DNA of 64,000 nt, from positions 4,898,001-4,962,000 of the forward strand of contig NZ_CP117879.1 of assembly GCF_028736155.1 (NCBI RefSeq), written 5' to 3'. Below are positions 14,437 to 23,067 of this stretch, in pieces; the stretch's first letter is position 1, and each line of letters opens with the position of its first letter. Source of the stretch: Flavobacterium sp. KACC 22763. Lineage in GTDB: Bacteria; Bacteroidota; Bacteroidia; Flavobacteriales; Flavobacteriaceae. Below the pieces are notes generated by a model. That model saw nothing but the letters and a program-made list of their open reading frames with translations. It did not search any database and was not told the DNA's origin. The position numbers were made by a program, and so were the translations under genes.

Positions 14437-17199
14437 TTATTCCTCACTATCCTTGGTTTCTTCTAAATCTTCCGTTTTCTTACCGACTTTTACTTTTGGA
14501 TTATCCTGAGTTCCGGTAACAGTTAATGGAATTCCGAAAATACCAAAAGGAGGCAATCCTAAACGCATTTTTAAGTTTAGTTTTCCGTCTAGGCTGGTTG
14601 TTCCTTCAATTCTTGGTCTAAAGCCCGCAAACTTAAATTTAAAGCGTTCTACGGTTATGATATTGTTCTTGACTGTCGTTTTAATATCAACTTTAGAAAG
14701 ATCTGGGTTTTTCATAGACTCAGAATTGGTTTGCTTGCTTACAGCATTAAACATTTTCAAACCTCTCACTTTTACATCTTTTACAGAAAGAGTTCCGCCT
14801 CCAACAAGTGAAGGATAAACAGGATCCATATTTGCGTTTAAACGACCTTTTAGCTGATAATCTAAAGAAACAATTCCTTGTGCTTTTTCTGCGGCGCTAG
14901 CCATTTTTCTGAAAACTTCGACTTCGTTATATGCTCTCTTGATGTCAAAATCTGTTGCTTTTATAGCATAATCAAAATTGGCTTTTTGCGGTGTTACAGC
15001 TTGGTAATTGGCGTTCATTGAAACGTTGCATCCAATTAAATTAAAACCAGTATTCTGCATGGTTAATTTGCCATTTTTCATGGATAAATTTCCAGTTGCG
15101 TTCTGAAGATTTAATTTGTCAAAATTTACTTTTTGAGCATTTGCAATCAACTGTAAATTTAAATTGGTTGGAATAATAATAACGCCAGTCTGAGTGTTTT
15201 CAGATGGTTTTGTTTCAGTTTTAGGAGCAGAACTCTGTGTTACAGGTGTGTTTGGGTCAACGCTAGACATGAATTCGTCAACATTGATGTATCGAGAAGT
15301 AACTTTAAAAGAACCTTTTAAAACGCCTGTATTAGTCATTACATAATTAAAAACGTTCTGTAAATAACCATTCATTTTAAAATCAGACTGTCCGTATGCA
15401 GCAAGGAAATTATTAAAAGACATTTTATCCTGATTGATTTTGAAAATTCCTTCTTTGATAATAAATTTCTTCGGAAGGTATTCAGAAGCAATTCCGATAT
15501 TTCTTAATTCGAGTGTTCCTTTGTTGTTTAATTTGCTGTAATTTCCTTTTTCGGCATCGCTTTGTTTTCCTTTTAAGGATACGTCAGCTTTTACAAAACC
15601 GTCTAGATCAAGGCCTTTTTGGGAGAAAACTCTATAAATTCTGCTAATGTCCAATTCACCTTTAGCTTTTACATCATAACTCAAATCATCAAAATTGCTT
15701 AAATCGGCCTGAACAAAAACGGGTTTTCCTTCAAAAGTAAATTGCGTTGGCTGTAAATTTACTTTTAGATCAGCAAATGTTCCTTTTTGGTTTTCGATTT
15801 TAGATTTAATCGTAATATCGGTAATCGGGTTTGGATAATATGGCGTTTTTAAATATCCATTATCCAAATTAAGGACTCCGTTTATAACAGGAAAACGCTT
15901 GTTTTTTTGGTCAAATATTCCGTTTGCTTTTACATCGCCAGCCAGAGTTCCTTTTAATTCAATGTCAGGGATTCCAAGTGCCTTCATTAATTTTTCAAGA
16001 TCAATTTTGGCTTTAAAATCAGCATTGATATCTGGCGTGTTTACACCTTTAACCAAGAATTTCGATTTTAAATAATCCTGATTAATGTTTAACGATAAGT
16101 TTTTTGCATCAACAATTACCAAATCTGGATTTAAAGAAGGAACGGTCGTTTTAACGTCTAAGTTTAAGTTTGAAACTGGGAATGCGCTTTTGTTATAATT
16201 AACAAAACCATCAGTTACTTTTACATCCAAATTCAGATCTGGAGCGATATTTTCAGAAGTAATATATTTTCCTTTTAAAGTCAGCAGTAGATTTGTATTT
16301 CCTTTTAATTCTGTTTTAGAAAGCCATGTAATATATTTTGGCGGTAAGGCTGTAAAGACATCATAAAGTTTGCTGTTGTCAGATTTAATGACAAAATCCA
16401 TATTATAACCGTCCTTCAAAAAATCAAATTTTCCTTTAAAATCGACCAAAAGCTGATTGATTTTAAGGTTATTCTGTTGGAAAAAGAAAGAAAGTGAGTT
16501 GATGTTTACTTTTGTAATCAAATCGGCATCAACCTTTTTGTTCATTAAATACGGTTCATCTTCGTAAACGATATTTAATTTTTCGATGTTTGCTTTAGAA
16601 TATAAATCAAAGACAGCTTTGTTTAAATCTCCTTTTCCTAAATAATTAAAACCGAATGCGTCAAAATGAACTTTAGTCGATTTGTCATCGTAAACGATTT
16701 TACTGTTTAAAATCTCGATTCGTTCTAGTTTTAGTGCTGTGTCACTGCTATCTTTAGCTTTAGAAGCCTGTTCCTGCGATTTGTAAATATTGTAATTTGC
16801 TTCTCCTTCTGGATTTACTTTTACGTTTATAAAAGAATCCGATAAATAAATCTGATCAATTTTCACCGATTTGCTGAAAATCAAACTTGCTACATTTATT
16901 CCGAAAGAAACCTCTTTTGCGGTAATGAATTTTTCGTTCGTATACGGAGCCGAACCATTCAGGCTTAGGTTGTCTAAGGTTAAAGTAAGTGAGGGGAAAT
17001 GGTGAAAAAACGACACCGAAACATCAGAATAATTCAATTCTGCACTTAACCTTTCGTTGGCCGTTTTCTTTATTTGCTCTTTAATCTGATCCTCAAAGAC
17101 GATAGGCGTTAAAAATAATAATCCTATGATAACTGCGAAAGTTATTCCGGTATACTTCGCAATTTTAAAAACGATTGATCTGGATTTACTTTTCTCCAT
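14437..17199 (-). CDS. AsmA-family outer-envelope protein
   Basis: A 920-residue AsmA/YhdP-type protein. One amino-terminal membrane helix (ITFAVIIGLLFLTPIVF, about residues 15-31) anchors a long periplasmic region of repeated beta strands. The AsmA hallmark follows the helix (LSAELNYSDVSVSFFHHFPSLTLTLDNLSLNG), and the conserved C-terminal block is GGGTLSVKDVKVRGLKMF...RIEGTTSLDGKLNLKMRLGLP. A low-complexity break rich in Pro, Thr and Ser occurs near residue 650. Family members are thought to move phospholipid between membranes or assist outer-membrane assembly. The gene begins 51 bp after the miaE stop on the same strand, so the two may be co-transcribed. Confidence 0.87.
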   Translation of the reverse strand: MEKSKSRSIVFKIAKYTGITFAVIIGLLFLTPIVFEDQIKEQIKKTANERLSAELNYSDVSVSFFHHFPSLTLTLDNLSLNGSAPYTNEKFITAKEVSFGINVASLIFSKSVKIDQIYLSDSFINVKVNPEGEANYNIYKSQEQASKAKDSSDTALKLERIEILNSKIVYDDKSTKVHFDAFGFNYLGKGDLNKAVFDLYSKANIEKLNIVYEDEPYLMNKKVDADLITKVNINSLSFFFQQNNLKINQLLVDFKGKFDFLKDGYNMDFVIKSDNSKLYDVFTALPPKYITWLSKTELKGNTNLLLTLKGKYITSENIAPDLNLDVKVTDGFVNYNKSAFPVSNLNLDVKTTVPSLNPDLVIVDAKNLSLNINQDYLKSKFLVKGVNTPDINADFKAKIDLEKLMKALGIPDIELKGTLAGDVKANGIFDQKNKRFPVINGVLNLDNGYLKTPYYPNPITDITIKSKIENQKGTFADLKVNLQPTQFTFEGKPVFVQADLSNFDDLSYDVKAKGELDISRIYRVFSQKGLDLDGFVKADVSLKGKQSDAEKGNYSKLNNKGTLELRNIGIASEYLPKKFIIKEGIFKINQDKMSFNNFLAAYGQSDFKMNGYLQNVFNYVMTNTGVLKGSFKVTSRYINVDEFMSSVDPNTPVTQSSAPKTETKPSENTQTGVIIIPTNLNLQLIANAQKVNFDKLNLQNATGNLSMKNGKLTMQNTGFNLIGCNVSMNANYQAVTPQKANFDYAIKATDFDIKRAYNEVEVFRKMASAAEKAQGIVSLDYQLKGRLNANMDPVYPSLVGGGTLSVKDVKVRGLKMFNAVSKQTNSESMKNPDLSKVDIKTTVKNNIITVERFKFKFAGFRPRIEGTTSLDGKLNLKMRLGLPPFGIFGIPLTVTGTQDNPKVKVGKKTEDLEETKDSEE

Positions 17200-17250
17200 A
17201 GCAAAATGTGATTTTTAAGTGTAAAAGATAGAGTTGAAAAAGAGCGTAAT

Positions 17251-17832
17251 TTATCCGTGAACGGTTTCTTGTTTACCATAATTGGTAATGATAGAACCTT
17301 CATATTCAATCCATTCCTTCCAGCGTTTATCGATATCGATATTGTCTTGATATTTTCTGGCAAATCCTAAAAAAGTAGTGTAATGTCCTGCTTCAGAAAT
17401 CATTAAATCACGGTAGAATTTAGCTAATTCCTCATCTTTGATATTTTCTGAAAGCACTTTAAAACGTTCGCAGCTTCTGGCTTCAATCATTGCAGAAAAC
17501 AATAATCGGTCGCAAAGAGCATCTCTTCGGCTTCCATCTTTTTTCATGAATTTAAAAAGTTCATTTACATAATGATCTTTTCGTTCACGACCTAAAGTAA
17601 GTCCGCGTTGTTTGATAATGTTGTGAACCATCTGAAAATGTTCCAGTTCTTCTCTGGCAATTTCAAGCATTTCGGTTACCAGTTCTTCAATTTCAGAGTT
17701 ATAAGTGACGATACTAATCGCGTTTGAAGCCGCTTTTTGCTCGCACCAGGCATGATCCGTTAAAATTTCTTCGATATTTGACTCAACGATATTTACCCAG
17801 CGAGGGTCTGTAGCTAATTTTAATCCCAACAT
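17251..17832 (-). CDS. miaE: tRNA 2-methylthio-N6-isopentenyladenosine-37 hydroxylase MiaE
   Basis: A 193-residue non-haem di-iron oxygenase that hydroxylates the ms2i6A37 base of tRNAs. Four-helix-bundle ligands are visible: the EE pair in MLEIAREELEHFQMVH (E and E-x-x-H), Glu in SAMIEARSCERF, and E-x-x-H in MISEAGHYTTF. Length and order match MiaE. It has its own -7 element at 17856-17863 and is followed by the AsmA-like gene. Confidence 0.95.
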   Translation of the reverse strand: MLGLKLATDPRWVNIVESNIEEILTDHAWCEQKAASNAISIVTYNSEIEELVTEMLEIAREELEHFQMVHNIIKQRGLTLGRERKDHYVNELFKFMKKDGSRRDALCDRLLFSAMIEARSCERFKVLSENIKDEELAKFYRDLMISEAGHYTTFLGFARKYQDNIDIDKRWKEWIEYEGSIITNYGKQETVHG

Positions 17833-17855
17833 AATTTCCCAGCATTTAGATTTTG

Positions 17856-17863
17856 CAAAATTA
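17856..17863 (-). promoter_or_regulatory. -7 element of the miaE promoter
   Basis: TAATTTTG on the minus strand matches TAnnTTTG, 24 bp before the miaE ATG. Confidence 0.5.
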
Positions 17864-17945
17864 GTGTTTTTTTGCGACCGAATTTCAGGAAATTGGGTGC
17901 AAATCCGCGGAAAAAAGCATTATTTTGTAATGTGAAACAAAGTTT

Positions 17946-19187
17946 ATGAATCAAATAAAAAAACTTTTAATTGTTGGGTTCGTTTGGCCCGAGCCAAAGT
18001 CTTCTGCTGCAGGCGGAAGAATGATGCAATTGATTTCTATTTTCAAGGAAAATGGATTTGAAATTACATTTGCAAGCGCGGCTCAGGACAGCGATTTTAT
18101 GGTTGATTTATCTGAATTTGGAGTAATAAAAAAAAGCATCGAACTTAATTCTTCAAGTTTTGATGATTTTGTAGCCGAATTAAATCCAGATGTTGTCTTG
18201 TTTGATCGATTTATGATCGAAGAACAATTTGGCTGGAGAGTTGTTGAAAAGTGTCCAAAAGCGATTCGAATTTTAGATACAGAAGATTTACATTGTTTAA
18301 GAACTGCAAGGCAAAAAGCTTTCAAAGAAAACCGCATTTTTGAATTAGAAGATTTATTGTCAGAAGAAGTGGCAAAAAGAGAAATTGCCAGTATTTTGCG
18401 TTGCGATTTATCTTTGATTATTTCAGAATTTGAAATGAATATTCTAAAAGAGGTTTTCAGGATTAATGAAGACTTACTTTTTTATCTTCCTTTTTTAGTT
18501 GATGAAATGAAAGAAGAAGATTTGCAGCAATTGCCTTCTTTTGAAAACCGAAATGATTTTGTTTTTATTGGAAATTTTCTTCATGAACCCAATTGGAATA
18601 CCGTTCAATATTTGAAAGAAGCCATTTGGCCTTCTGTAAAAAAAGATTTTCCAGAAGCAGTTTTGAAGGTTTTTGGCGCTTATCCGTCACAAAAAGTATT
18701 GCAATTGCATCAGCCTAAAAACGGTTTTTACATTATGGGAAGGGCAGAAGACGCCAATGAAATTGTAAAAAATGCAAAAGTAGTTTTGGCGCCAATTCGT
18801 TTTGGAGCAGGATTAAAAGGAAAATTGCTGGAAGCCATGCAGTGTGGAACGCCAAGCATAACTACTTCTGTTGGTTCTGAAGCCATGCATGCAAATTTGC
18901 CTTGGAATGGTTTCATTGAAGATGATTCAGCAGAATTTGCTAAAAAAGCGATTGAGCTTTACCAGAATGAAAATCTTTGGAAACAATCTCAAAAAAATGG
19001 AATTGAAATCATAAATAAATGCTATCAAAAAAAGGATTATTCAGAGAAATTGATTTCATTGACAAATTCATTTTTGATTGATTCAAAAAGCCATCGTCTT
19101 CATAATTTTATGGGGAATTTGTTGCAACATCACGCTTTTAAAAGCACGATGTATATGTCAAAATGGATTGAAGCGAAGAACAAATAG
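17946..19187 (+). CDS. glycosyltransferase, family 4-like (GT-B fold)
   Basis: A 413-residue cytoplasmic protein with two Rossmann-like halves. The amino-terminal half opens LLIVGFVWPEPKSSAAGGRMMQLISIF, with the Gly-rich acceptor-side loop. The C-terminal nucleotide-sugar half (about residues 205-370) has FVFIGNFLHEPNWNTVQYL, the GRAEDANEIVKNAKVVLAPI stretch, and GAGLKGKLLEAMQCGTP, the E-x7-E-like donor-binding region of GT4 enzymes. It probably transfers a sugar in cell-surface glycan synthesis. The gene stands alone, divergent from miaE, with no other glycan genes beside it, so the acceptor is unknown. Confidence 0.85.
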   Translation: MNQIKKLLIVGFVWPEPKSSAAGGRMMQLISIFKENGFEITFASAAQDSDFMVDLSEFGVIKKSIELNSSSFDDFVAELNPDVVLFDRFMIEEQFGWRVVEKCPKAIRILDTEDLHCLRTARQKAFKENRIFELEDLLSEEVAKREIASILRCDLSLIISEFEMNILKEVFRINEDLLFYLPFLVDEMKEEDLQQLPSFENRNDFVFIGNFLHEPNWNTVQYLKEAIWPSVKKDFPEAVLKVFGAYPSQKVLQLHQPKNGFYIMGRAEDANEIVKNAKVVLAPIRFGAGLKGKLLEAMQCGTPSITTSVGSEAMHANLPWNGFIEDDSAEFAKKAIELYQNENLWKQSQKNGIEIINKCYQKKDYSEKLISLTNSFLIDSKSHRLHNFMGNLLQHHAFKSTMYMSKWIEAKNK

Positions 19188-19245
19188 TCACAGTTTTCAA
19201 GTCTGTAATTGCTGAAGACTGCGACTGAAAACTGAAAACTCTAAA

Positions 19246-20136
19246 CTAGGCTTCCATTTTGCCAAAACCAACAGTTTCACGATACATTTGAGGTGAAACA
19301 TCTGCATTGGTTTTAAAGAAACGGCTGAAATAATGTTCGTCATCATAACCTAATTCGTAGGCAATCTCTTTTACTGTTTTATTAGTCAAGTATAATTCTC
19401 TTTTAGCTTCAATAATAATTCTTTCTGAAATCAAATCGGTTAAGGTTTTGTTGAAATAATTCTTAGACAATTTTGCTAATGCTTTTGGGGAAATGTTTAA
19501 TAACTCAGCATAATTTCCAGCTGAATGTTTAGTTTTAAAATTGAGTTCAATTGCATCTTTCAAGCTTTGAAGAATTAAAGGCTCTTTTGAATCTGGAACC
19601 GATTTCATGTCTTCTAATTGTTCTGTTTTTAATCTTGAAGCTGTAATTAAAAAGATCTTTAAATAAGAAATCAATAATTCGTACTGCGCTAATTCTGCAT
19701 TTTGAATCTCAGCTTTCATTTGGTCAATCACCATTTTAAAAGTCTGTTCCGCTTGTTCTGTAACCTGAACATAAGGTGGCTGATAAATGTTATTGAATAA
19801 AACGCCATTGCACGAAACCTCTTTTTGATGCATGTGAATGCAATAAAAGTCGGGATGAAAATGAATCGCAACTCCTTCAATTGGCTCATTCACACAAAGC
19901 ATAAAAGGCTGATAAGGCGAAAAGGCAAGAAGAGAGTTTTCTTCAAAATGATGCTCCGCAAAATCAGCTTTTACTTTGCCTTTTCCTTTGGTCACCCAAA
20001 TTAATGAGTAGTAATTGTTGCGCTGTAAATGATCAAAATGGCTGTTGTCGTCAAAAGGAAGAATTTTAAAAGCCAAATTACCGTTTTGCGGATTGATTAA
20101 AGTGAAAACATTCTGAGAGCTCATATTCGGTTTCAT
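19246..20136 (-). CDS. AraC-family transcriptional regulator
   Basis: A 296-residue regulator. Residues 1-180 form a cupin-like sensing domain (YSLIWVTKGKGKVKADFAEHHFEENSLLAFSPYQPF). The last 100 residues are the AraC double HTH (YAELLNISPKALAKLSKNYF and KTVKEIAYELGYDDEHYFSRFFK, then SPQMYRE). It lies 71 bp downstream of the AhpD-like gene on the same strand, so it may be co-transcribed with that gene or regulate it. The inducer is unknown. Confidence 0.93.
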   Translation of the reverse strand: MKPNMSSQNVFTLINPQNGNLAFKILPFDDNSHFDHLQRNNYYSLIWVTKGKGKVKADFAEHHFEENSLLAFSPYQPFMLCVNEPIEGVAIHFHPDFYCIHMHQKEVSCNGVLFNNIYQPPYVQVTEQAEQTFKMVIDQMKAEIQNAELAQYELLISYLKIFLITASRLKTEQLEDMKSVPDSKEPLILQSLKDAIELNFKTKHSAGNYAELLNISPKALAKLSKNYFNKTLTDLISERIIIEAKRELYLTNKTVKEIAYELGYDDEHYFSRFFKTNADVSPQMYRETVGFGKMEA

Positions 20137-20207
20137 TTTTAAAAATATAAAGATAGTTATGAAATGAATTCACAACTATCTCTATAACTTGTTTTTTGTC
20201 GTCTAGA

Positions 20208-20759
20208 TTAGTTTTGCAATTCCAAGTTGGAAACTTTTGGAAAGTCAATTTCTGTATTGGCTACGTTATTAAAGTAGTTTGTCAGAACGTTTAAAGCTAC
20301 ATGACCAATAGTTTCTGCAATTTCAGCGTCAGAAACTCCAGCGTTTTTAGCTTTGTTTACATCTTCGTCATTTACTAAGCCGCCTTTACTGATTAATGTT
20401 TTTGCTAATTGTAAAATCGCTTCTGTTTTTGCATCAGTAGAATTTCCTGTTCTTGCAGCGTGTAAAACCGCTGGATCTGCTTTTACTAGTTTTTCTCCAA
20501 TAAAGGTGTGAGCTGCCAAACAGTAATCGCAAGAGTTGCTTTCTGAAACGGCTAAGGCAATTAATTCACCTGTTTTTGCGCTTAATTTTCCGTGGCTCAA
20601 TGCGCCGCTTAAGTTTAAATATCCTTCCAAAACCGCTGGAGAATTTCCCATTGTTCTCATCATGTTTGGTACAACGCCTAATTTTGCCTGAACTGCGTTG
20701 AATAAATCTTTAGTTTTTCCTGTTACTTCTTCTGGGTTTAAAGCTGTTAATCGTGCCAT
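20208..20759 (-). CDS. carboxymuconolactone decarboxylase/AhpD-like protein
   Basis: A 183-residue all-helical protein of the CMD/AhpD family. The redox motif SCDYCLAAH (C-x-x-C followed by His) is at about residues 90-98, and LGVVPNMMRTMGNSPAVLEGYL is the usual opening of the peroxidase-related branch. Such proteins act as alkylhydroperoxidases or thiol reductases; AhpD supports AhpC in some bacteria. It sits just upstream of an AraC-family regulator. Confidence 0.88.
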   Translation of the reverse strand: MARLTALNPEEVTGKTKDLFNAVQAKLGVVPNMMRTMGNSPAVLEGYLNLSGALSHGKLSAKTGELIALAVSESNSCDYCLAAHTFIGEKLVKADPAVLHAARTGNSTDAKTEAILQLAKTLISKGGLVNDEDVNKAKNAGVSDAEIAETIGHVALNVLTNYFNNVANTEIDFPKVSNLELQN

Positions 20760-20892
20760 TTTATTTAATTTTTAAAGTTGTTATTTGTTGTTGTCTTTTG
20801 ATATTACAAAGTTGCGACGATTGCAGATTTTAGAACATGGAGAAAGTACGCTATGTGATGGATAATTTTCCCTGATTGTTTTTTGAAACAAA

Positions 20893-20925
20893 AAATCCCC
20901 GATTACATATTGTAATCGGGGATTT
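20893..20925 (-). terminator. strong minus-strand terminator
   Basis: AAATCCCCGATTACA and TGTAATCGGGGATTT form a perfect 15-bp stem with a three-base loop, followed on the minus strand by TTTTTTG. It ends minus-strand transcripts arriving from the M1 peptidase side. Confidence 0.75.
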
Positions 20926-20936
20926 AACATTATGAT

Positions 20937-21100
20937 TTATCCCGTAGGGATTGCATATCGGTAGAAAAAGAATAGCGCGAATTATGGTCATTTGTCCCGT
21001 TAGGGACTATACATTATGACGAATCGGTTTAGTCCCTGACGGGACAATAGAAACGATCGTAATTTTTTTTCTACCGATATGTAATCCCTTCGGGATATAA
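20937..21100. repeat. 160-bp element with two nested inverted repeats (MITE/REP-like)
   Basis: The outer arms are 'tatcccgtagggattgcata' with 'tcggtagaaaaa' (20939-20970) and its inverse 'ttttttctaccgatat' with 'gtaatcccttcgggata' (21064-21097). The inner arms are 'ttgtcccgttagggact' (20991-21007) and 'agtccctgacgggacaa' (21031-21047). Each arm end also contains its own small palindrome (CCCGTAGGG, CCCTTCGGG, CCCGTTAGGG). No coding frame lies inside. Such nested repeats in a spacer are typical of non-autonomous mobile or REP-type elements. Confidence 0.65.
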
Positions 21101-21128
21101 AATTATAAACGAAATTGTTTGTAATTAT

Positions 21129-22976
21129 TTATTTCAAAACCCCTTCAACAGCTTGAATAGTTGTAGCATGATAACCAGATTTAGCTTTGTCAAAAACCTG
21201 TTTAGCCCAAACTTTTCCTTCAGGAGTTTTAACCATTTCTTTATAAAGCATCATTACAGAACCTGTTCTGCTGATTCCGATTAAAAATTGCTCAATTGCA
21301 GGATAGGCAGGTTTATATTGATGACGTAATGCCTGAACAAACCATTGACGTTTGATAATGAAATTTCCGCCTTTTGTAAAGTTGAATTCGTTGTCAATGG
21401 CTTCCATTTCTTTAACTGTGATATCAGCAGGAAGATGATCTATAAAATGTTGTCTTTCTGCAGTTGTAGTGATTTTTTTGCTTAAACCTGCAACACCAGT
21501 TTCTCTCCAGCTTTTTTGGATTACGTCAATAGCATCAAATTCTGCAGAGCTAACTGGAAGAATGTTTGATGGGATTCCAGGTTTGTAAATCCAGTTGTCC
21601 AATTGGATTTTATCTGCTAAAACTTTGTCGCCTTTGATTAGGTTTTCATTCAAATATTTGACGAAATCTTCTGTTGTAATAGATTGAAAAGCATGAGAAT
21701 CGAAATAATTCTTAATAAACGGATCAAATTTCTCGCGTCCAACCGCATTTTCAATAACTCTTAAAAAAGAATATCCTTTTACATAAGGAATCATGCTGAT
21801 TCCGTCATCAGGGTTTCTTCCTGTCAAACTAACTTTTAATCTCGTATCTGGACTTGTGTCTCCATATTCGGCAACATTGTCAACCAATTCTTTATTGGTG
21901 ATAACGTTTTGCATGTCAAATTCTTTCTTCCCGAAAATAGCTTCTCCAATTCTATGTTCAACATAAGTAGTAAAACCTTCGTTTAACCAAATATCATCCC
22001 ACGTTGCGTTTGTGACTAAGTTTCCGCTCCAGCTGTGCCCTAATTCGTGTGCTAACAAACTTGTAAGCGAACGATCTCCAGCAAGTACTCCAGGAGTCAA
22101 GAAAGTCAAGTTCGGATTTTCCATTCCGCCATAAGGGAAACTTGGAGGTAAAACCAAAACATCATAACGTCCCCATCTGTATGGTCCGTATAATTTTTCA
22201 GCAGCATTTACCATTTTTCCAAGTTCAGCAAATTCGTACGCCGCGCTTTTTAGAACAGATGGTTCTGCATAAACTCCAGTTCTGTTATCGATTGCTTGAA
22301 ATTCAATATCTCCAACTGCAATTGCCATTAAATAAGAAGGAATTGCTTTGTCTTGTTTGAAAGTATAAATTCCAGTGTCATTTTTCTTCTGCGGATTTAC
22401 AGCGCTCATAACCGCCAATAAATCTTTAGGAACCGTAACTTTTGCATTATAAGTAAAACGAATTCCTGGTGAATCCTGACACGGAATCCAGGTTCTAGAC
22501 CAAACACTTTCGCCTTGAGAGAAAACAAAAGGTTTCTTTTTGTCGGCAGTTTGCTCTGGTTTTAGCCATTGCAAAGCTACACCATCTTTAGTGGTATTGT
22601 AATAAATATTTACTTTGGTTGTGTTTGGCTCGATTGTAATATGAAGTGGTTTTCCGTGAAATTCTGTGGCTGCACCAAGCTCGAATTTTGTTTCTTTTTC
22701 GTCGTCACCTAAAGTTACTTTTGTAATGTTTAAAGTGTTTTCGTCAAAAATAATTTCGTTTCCTTTACTGATGTTGTCAATTGTCCAAGATGCTTTTCCA
22801 GAAATAGTTTGTGTGTCAAAATCAACTTTGATATCAAGATCAAGATGCTTTGCAATAGCAAGTTCTGGTTTAGAGTAACTGTGTTCGTCTGCAACAGCAG
22901 CTGTTTTTTCTGTTTGCTCTTTTTTCTGGCAAGCAATTGCTGTCAGAAATAAAGCGACAAGAATTAGTTTCTTCAT
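21129..22976 (-). CDS. M1-family zinc aminopeptidase, lipoprotein
   Basis: A 615-residue aminopeptidase of the leukotriene-A4-hydrolase branch of family M1. A lipobox (TAIAC, Cys16, followed by QKKEQ) anchors it to the envelope. The substrate amino-terminus-binding GGMEN is visible in SFPYGGMENPNLTFL. The zinc site is HELGH at 310-314 with Glu at 333 (WLNEGF), and the C-terminal helical domain follows. It removes residues from peptide amino termini, probably in the periplasm. The gene stands alone, between the nested-repeat element and the pdh operon terminator. Confidence 0.95.
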   Translation of the reverse strand: MKKLILVALFLTAIACQKKEQTEKTAAVADEHSYSKPELAIAKHLDLDIKVDFDTQTISGKASWTIDNISKGNEIIFDENTLNITKVTLGDDEKETKFELGAATEFHGKPLHITIEPNTTKVNIYYNTTKDGVALQWLKPEQTADKKKPFVFSQGESVWSRTWIPCQDSPGIRFTYNAKVTVPKDLLAVMSAVNPQKKNDTGIYTFKQDKAIPSYLMAIAVGDIEFQAIDNRTGVYAEPSVLKSAAYEFAELGKMVNAAEKLYGPYRWGRYDVLVLPPSFPYGGMENPNLTFLTPGVLAGDRSLTSLLAHELGHSWSGNLVTNATWDDIWLNEGFTTYVEHRIGEAIFGKKEFDMQNVITNKELVDNVAEYGDTSPDTRLKVSLTGRNPDDGISMIPYVKGYSFLRVIENAVGREKFDPFIKNYFDSHAFQSITTEDFVKYLNENLIKGDKVLADKIQLDNWIYKPGIPSNILPVSSAEFDAIDVIQKSWRETGVAGLSKKITTTAERQHFIDHLPADITVKEMEAIDNEFNFTKGGNFIIKRQWFVQALRHQYKPAYPAIEQFLIGISRTGSVMMLYKEMVKTPEGKVWAKQVFDKAKSGYHATTIQAVEGVLK

Positions 22977-23015
22977 TTTGTGAGGTTTTGAATTTGAGGA
23001 TGAAAATTAAACAAA

Positions 23016-23047
23016 AAATCCCGTTTTGAATAAACAAAACGGGATTT
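23016..23047 (-). terminator. terminator of pdhA-pdhC
   Basis: AAATCCCGTTTTG and CAAAACGGGATTT make a 13-bp perfect stem, followed on the minus strand by a T run, 21 bp past the pdhC stop. Confidence 0.8.
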
Positions 23048-23067
23048 AATTATAAAATTAACAACGA

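Noticed and set aside
20937..21100. Nested inverted repeats as a riboswitch or rRNA-like RNA
   Set aside because: The symmetry is of paired outer and inner inverted arms, typical of mobile or REP-type elements, and no downstream gene on either strand is placed to be controlled by it.
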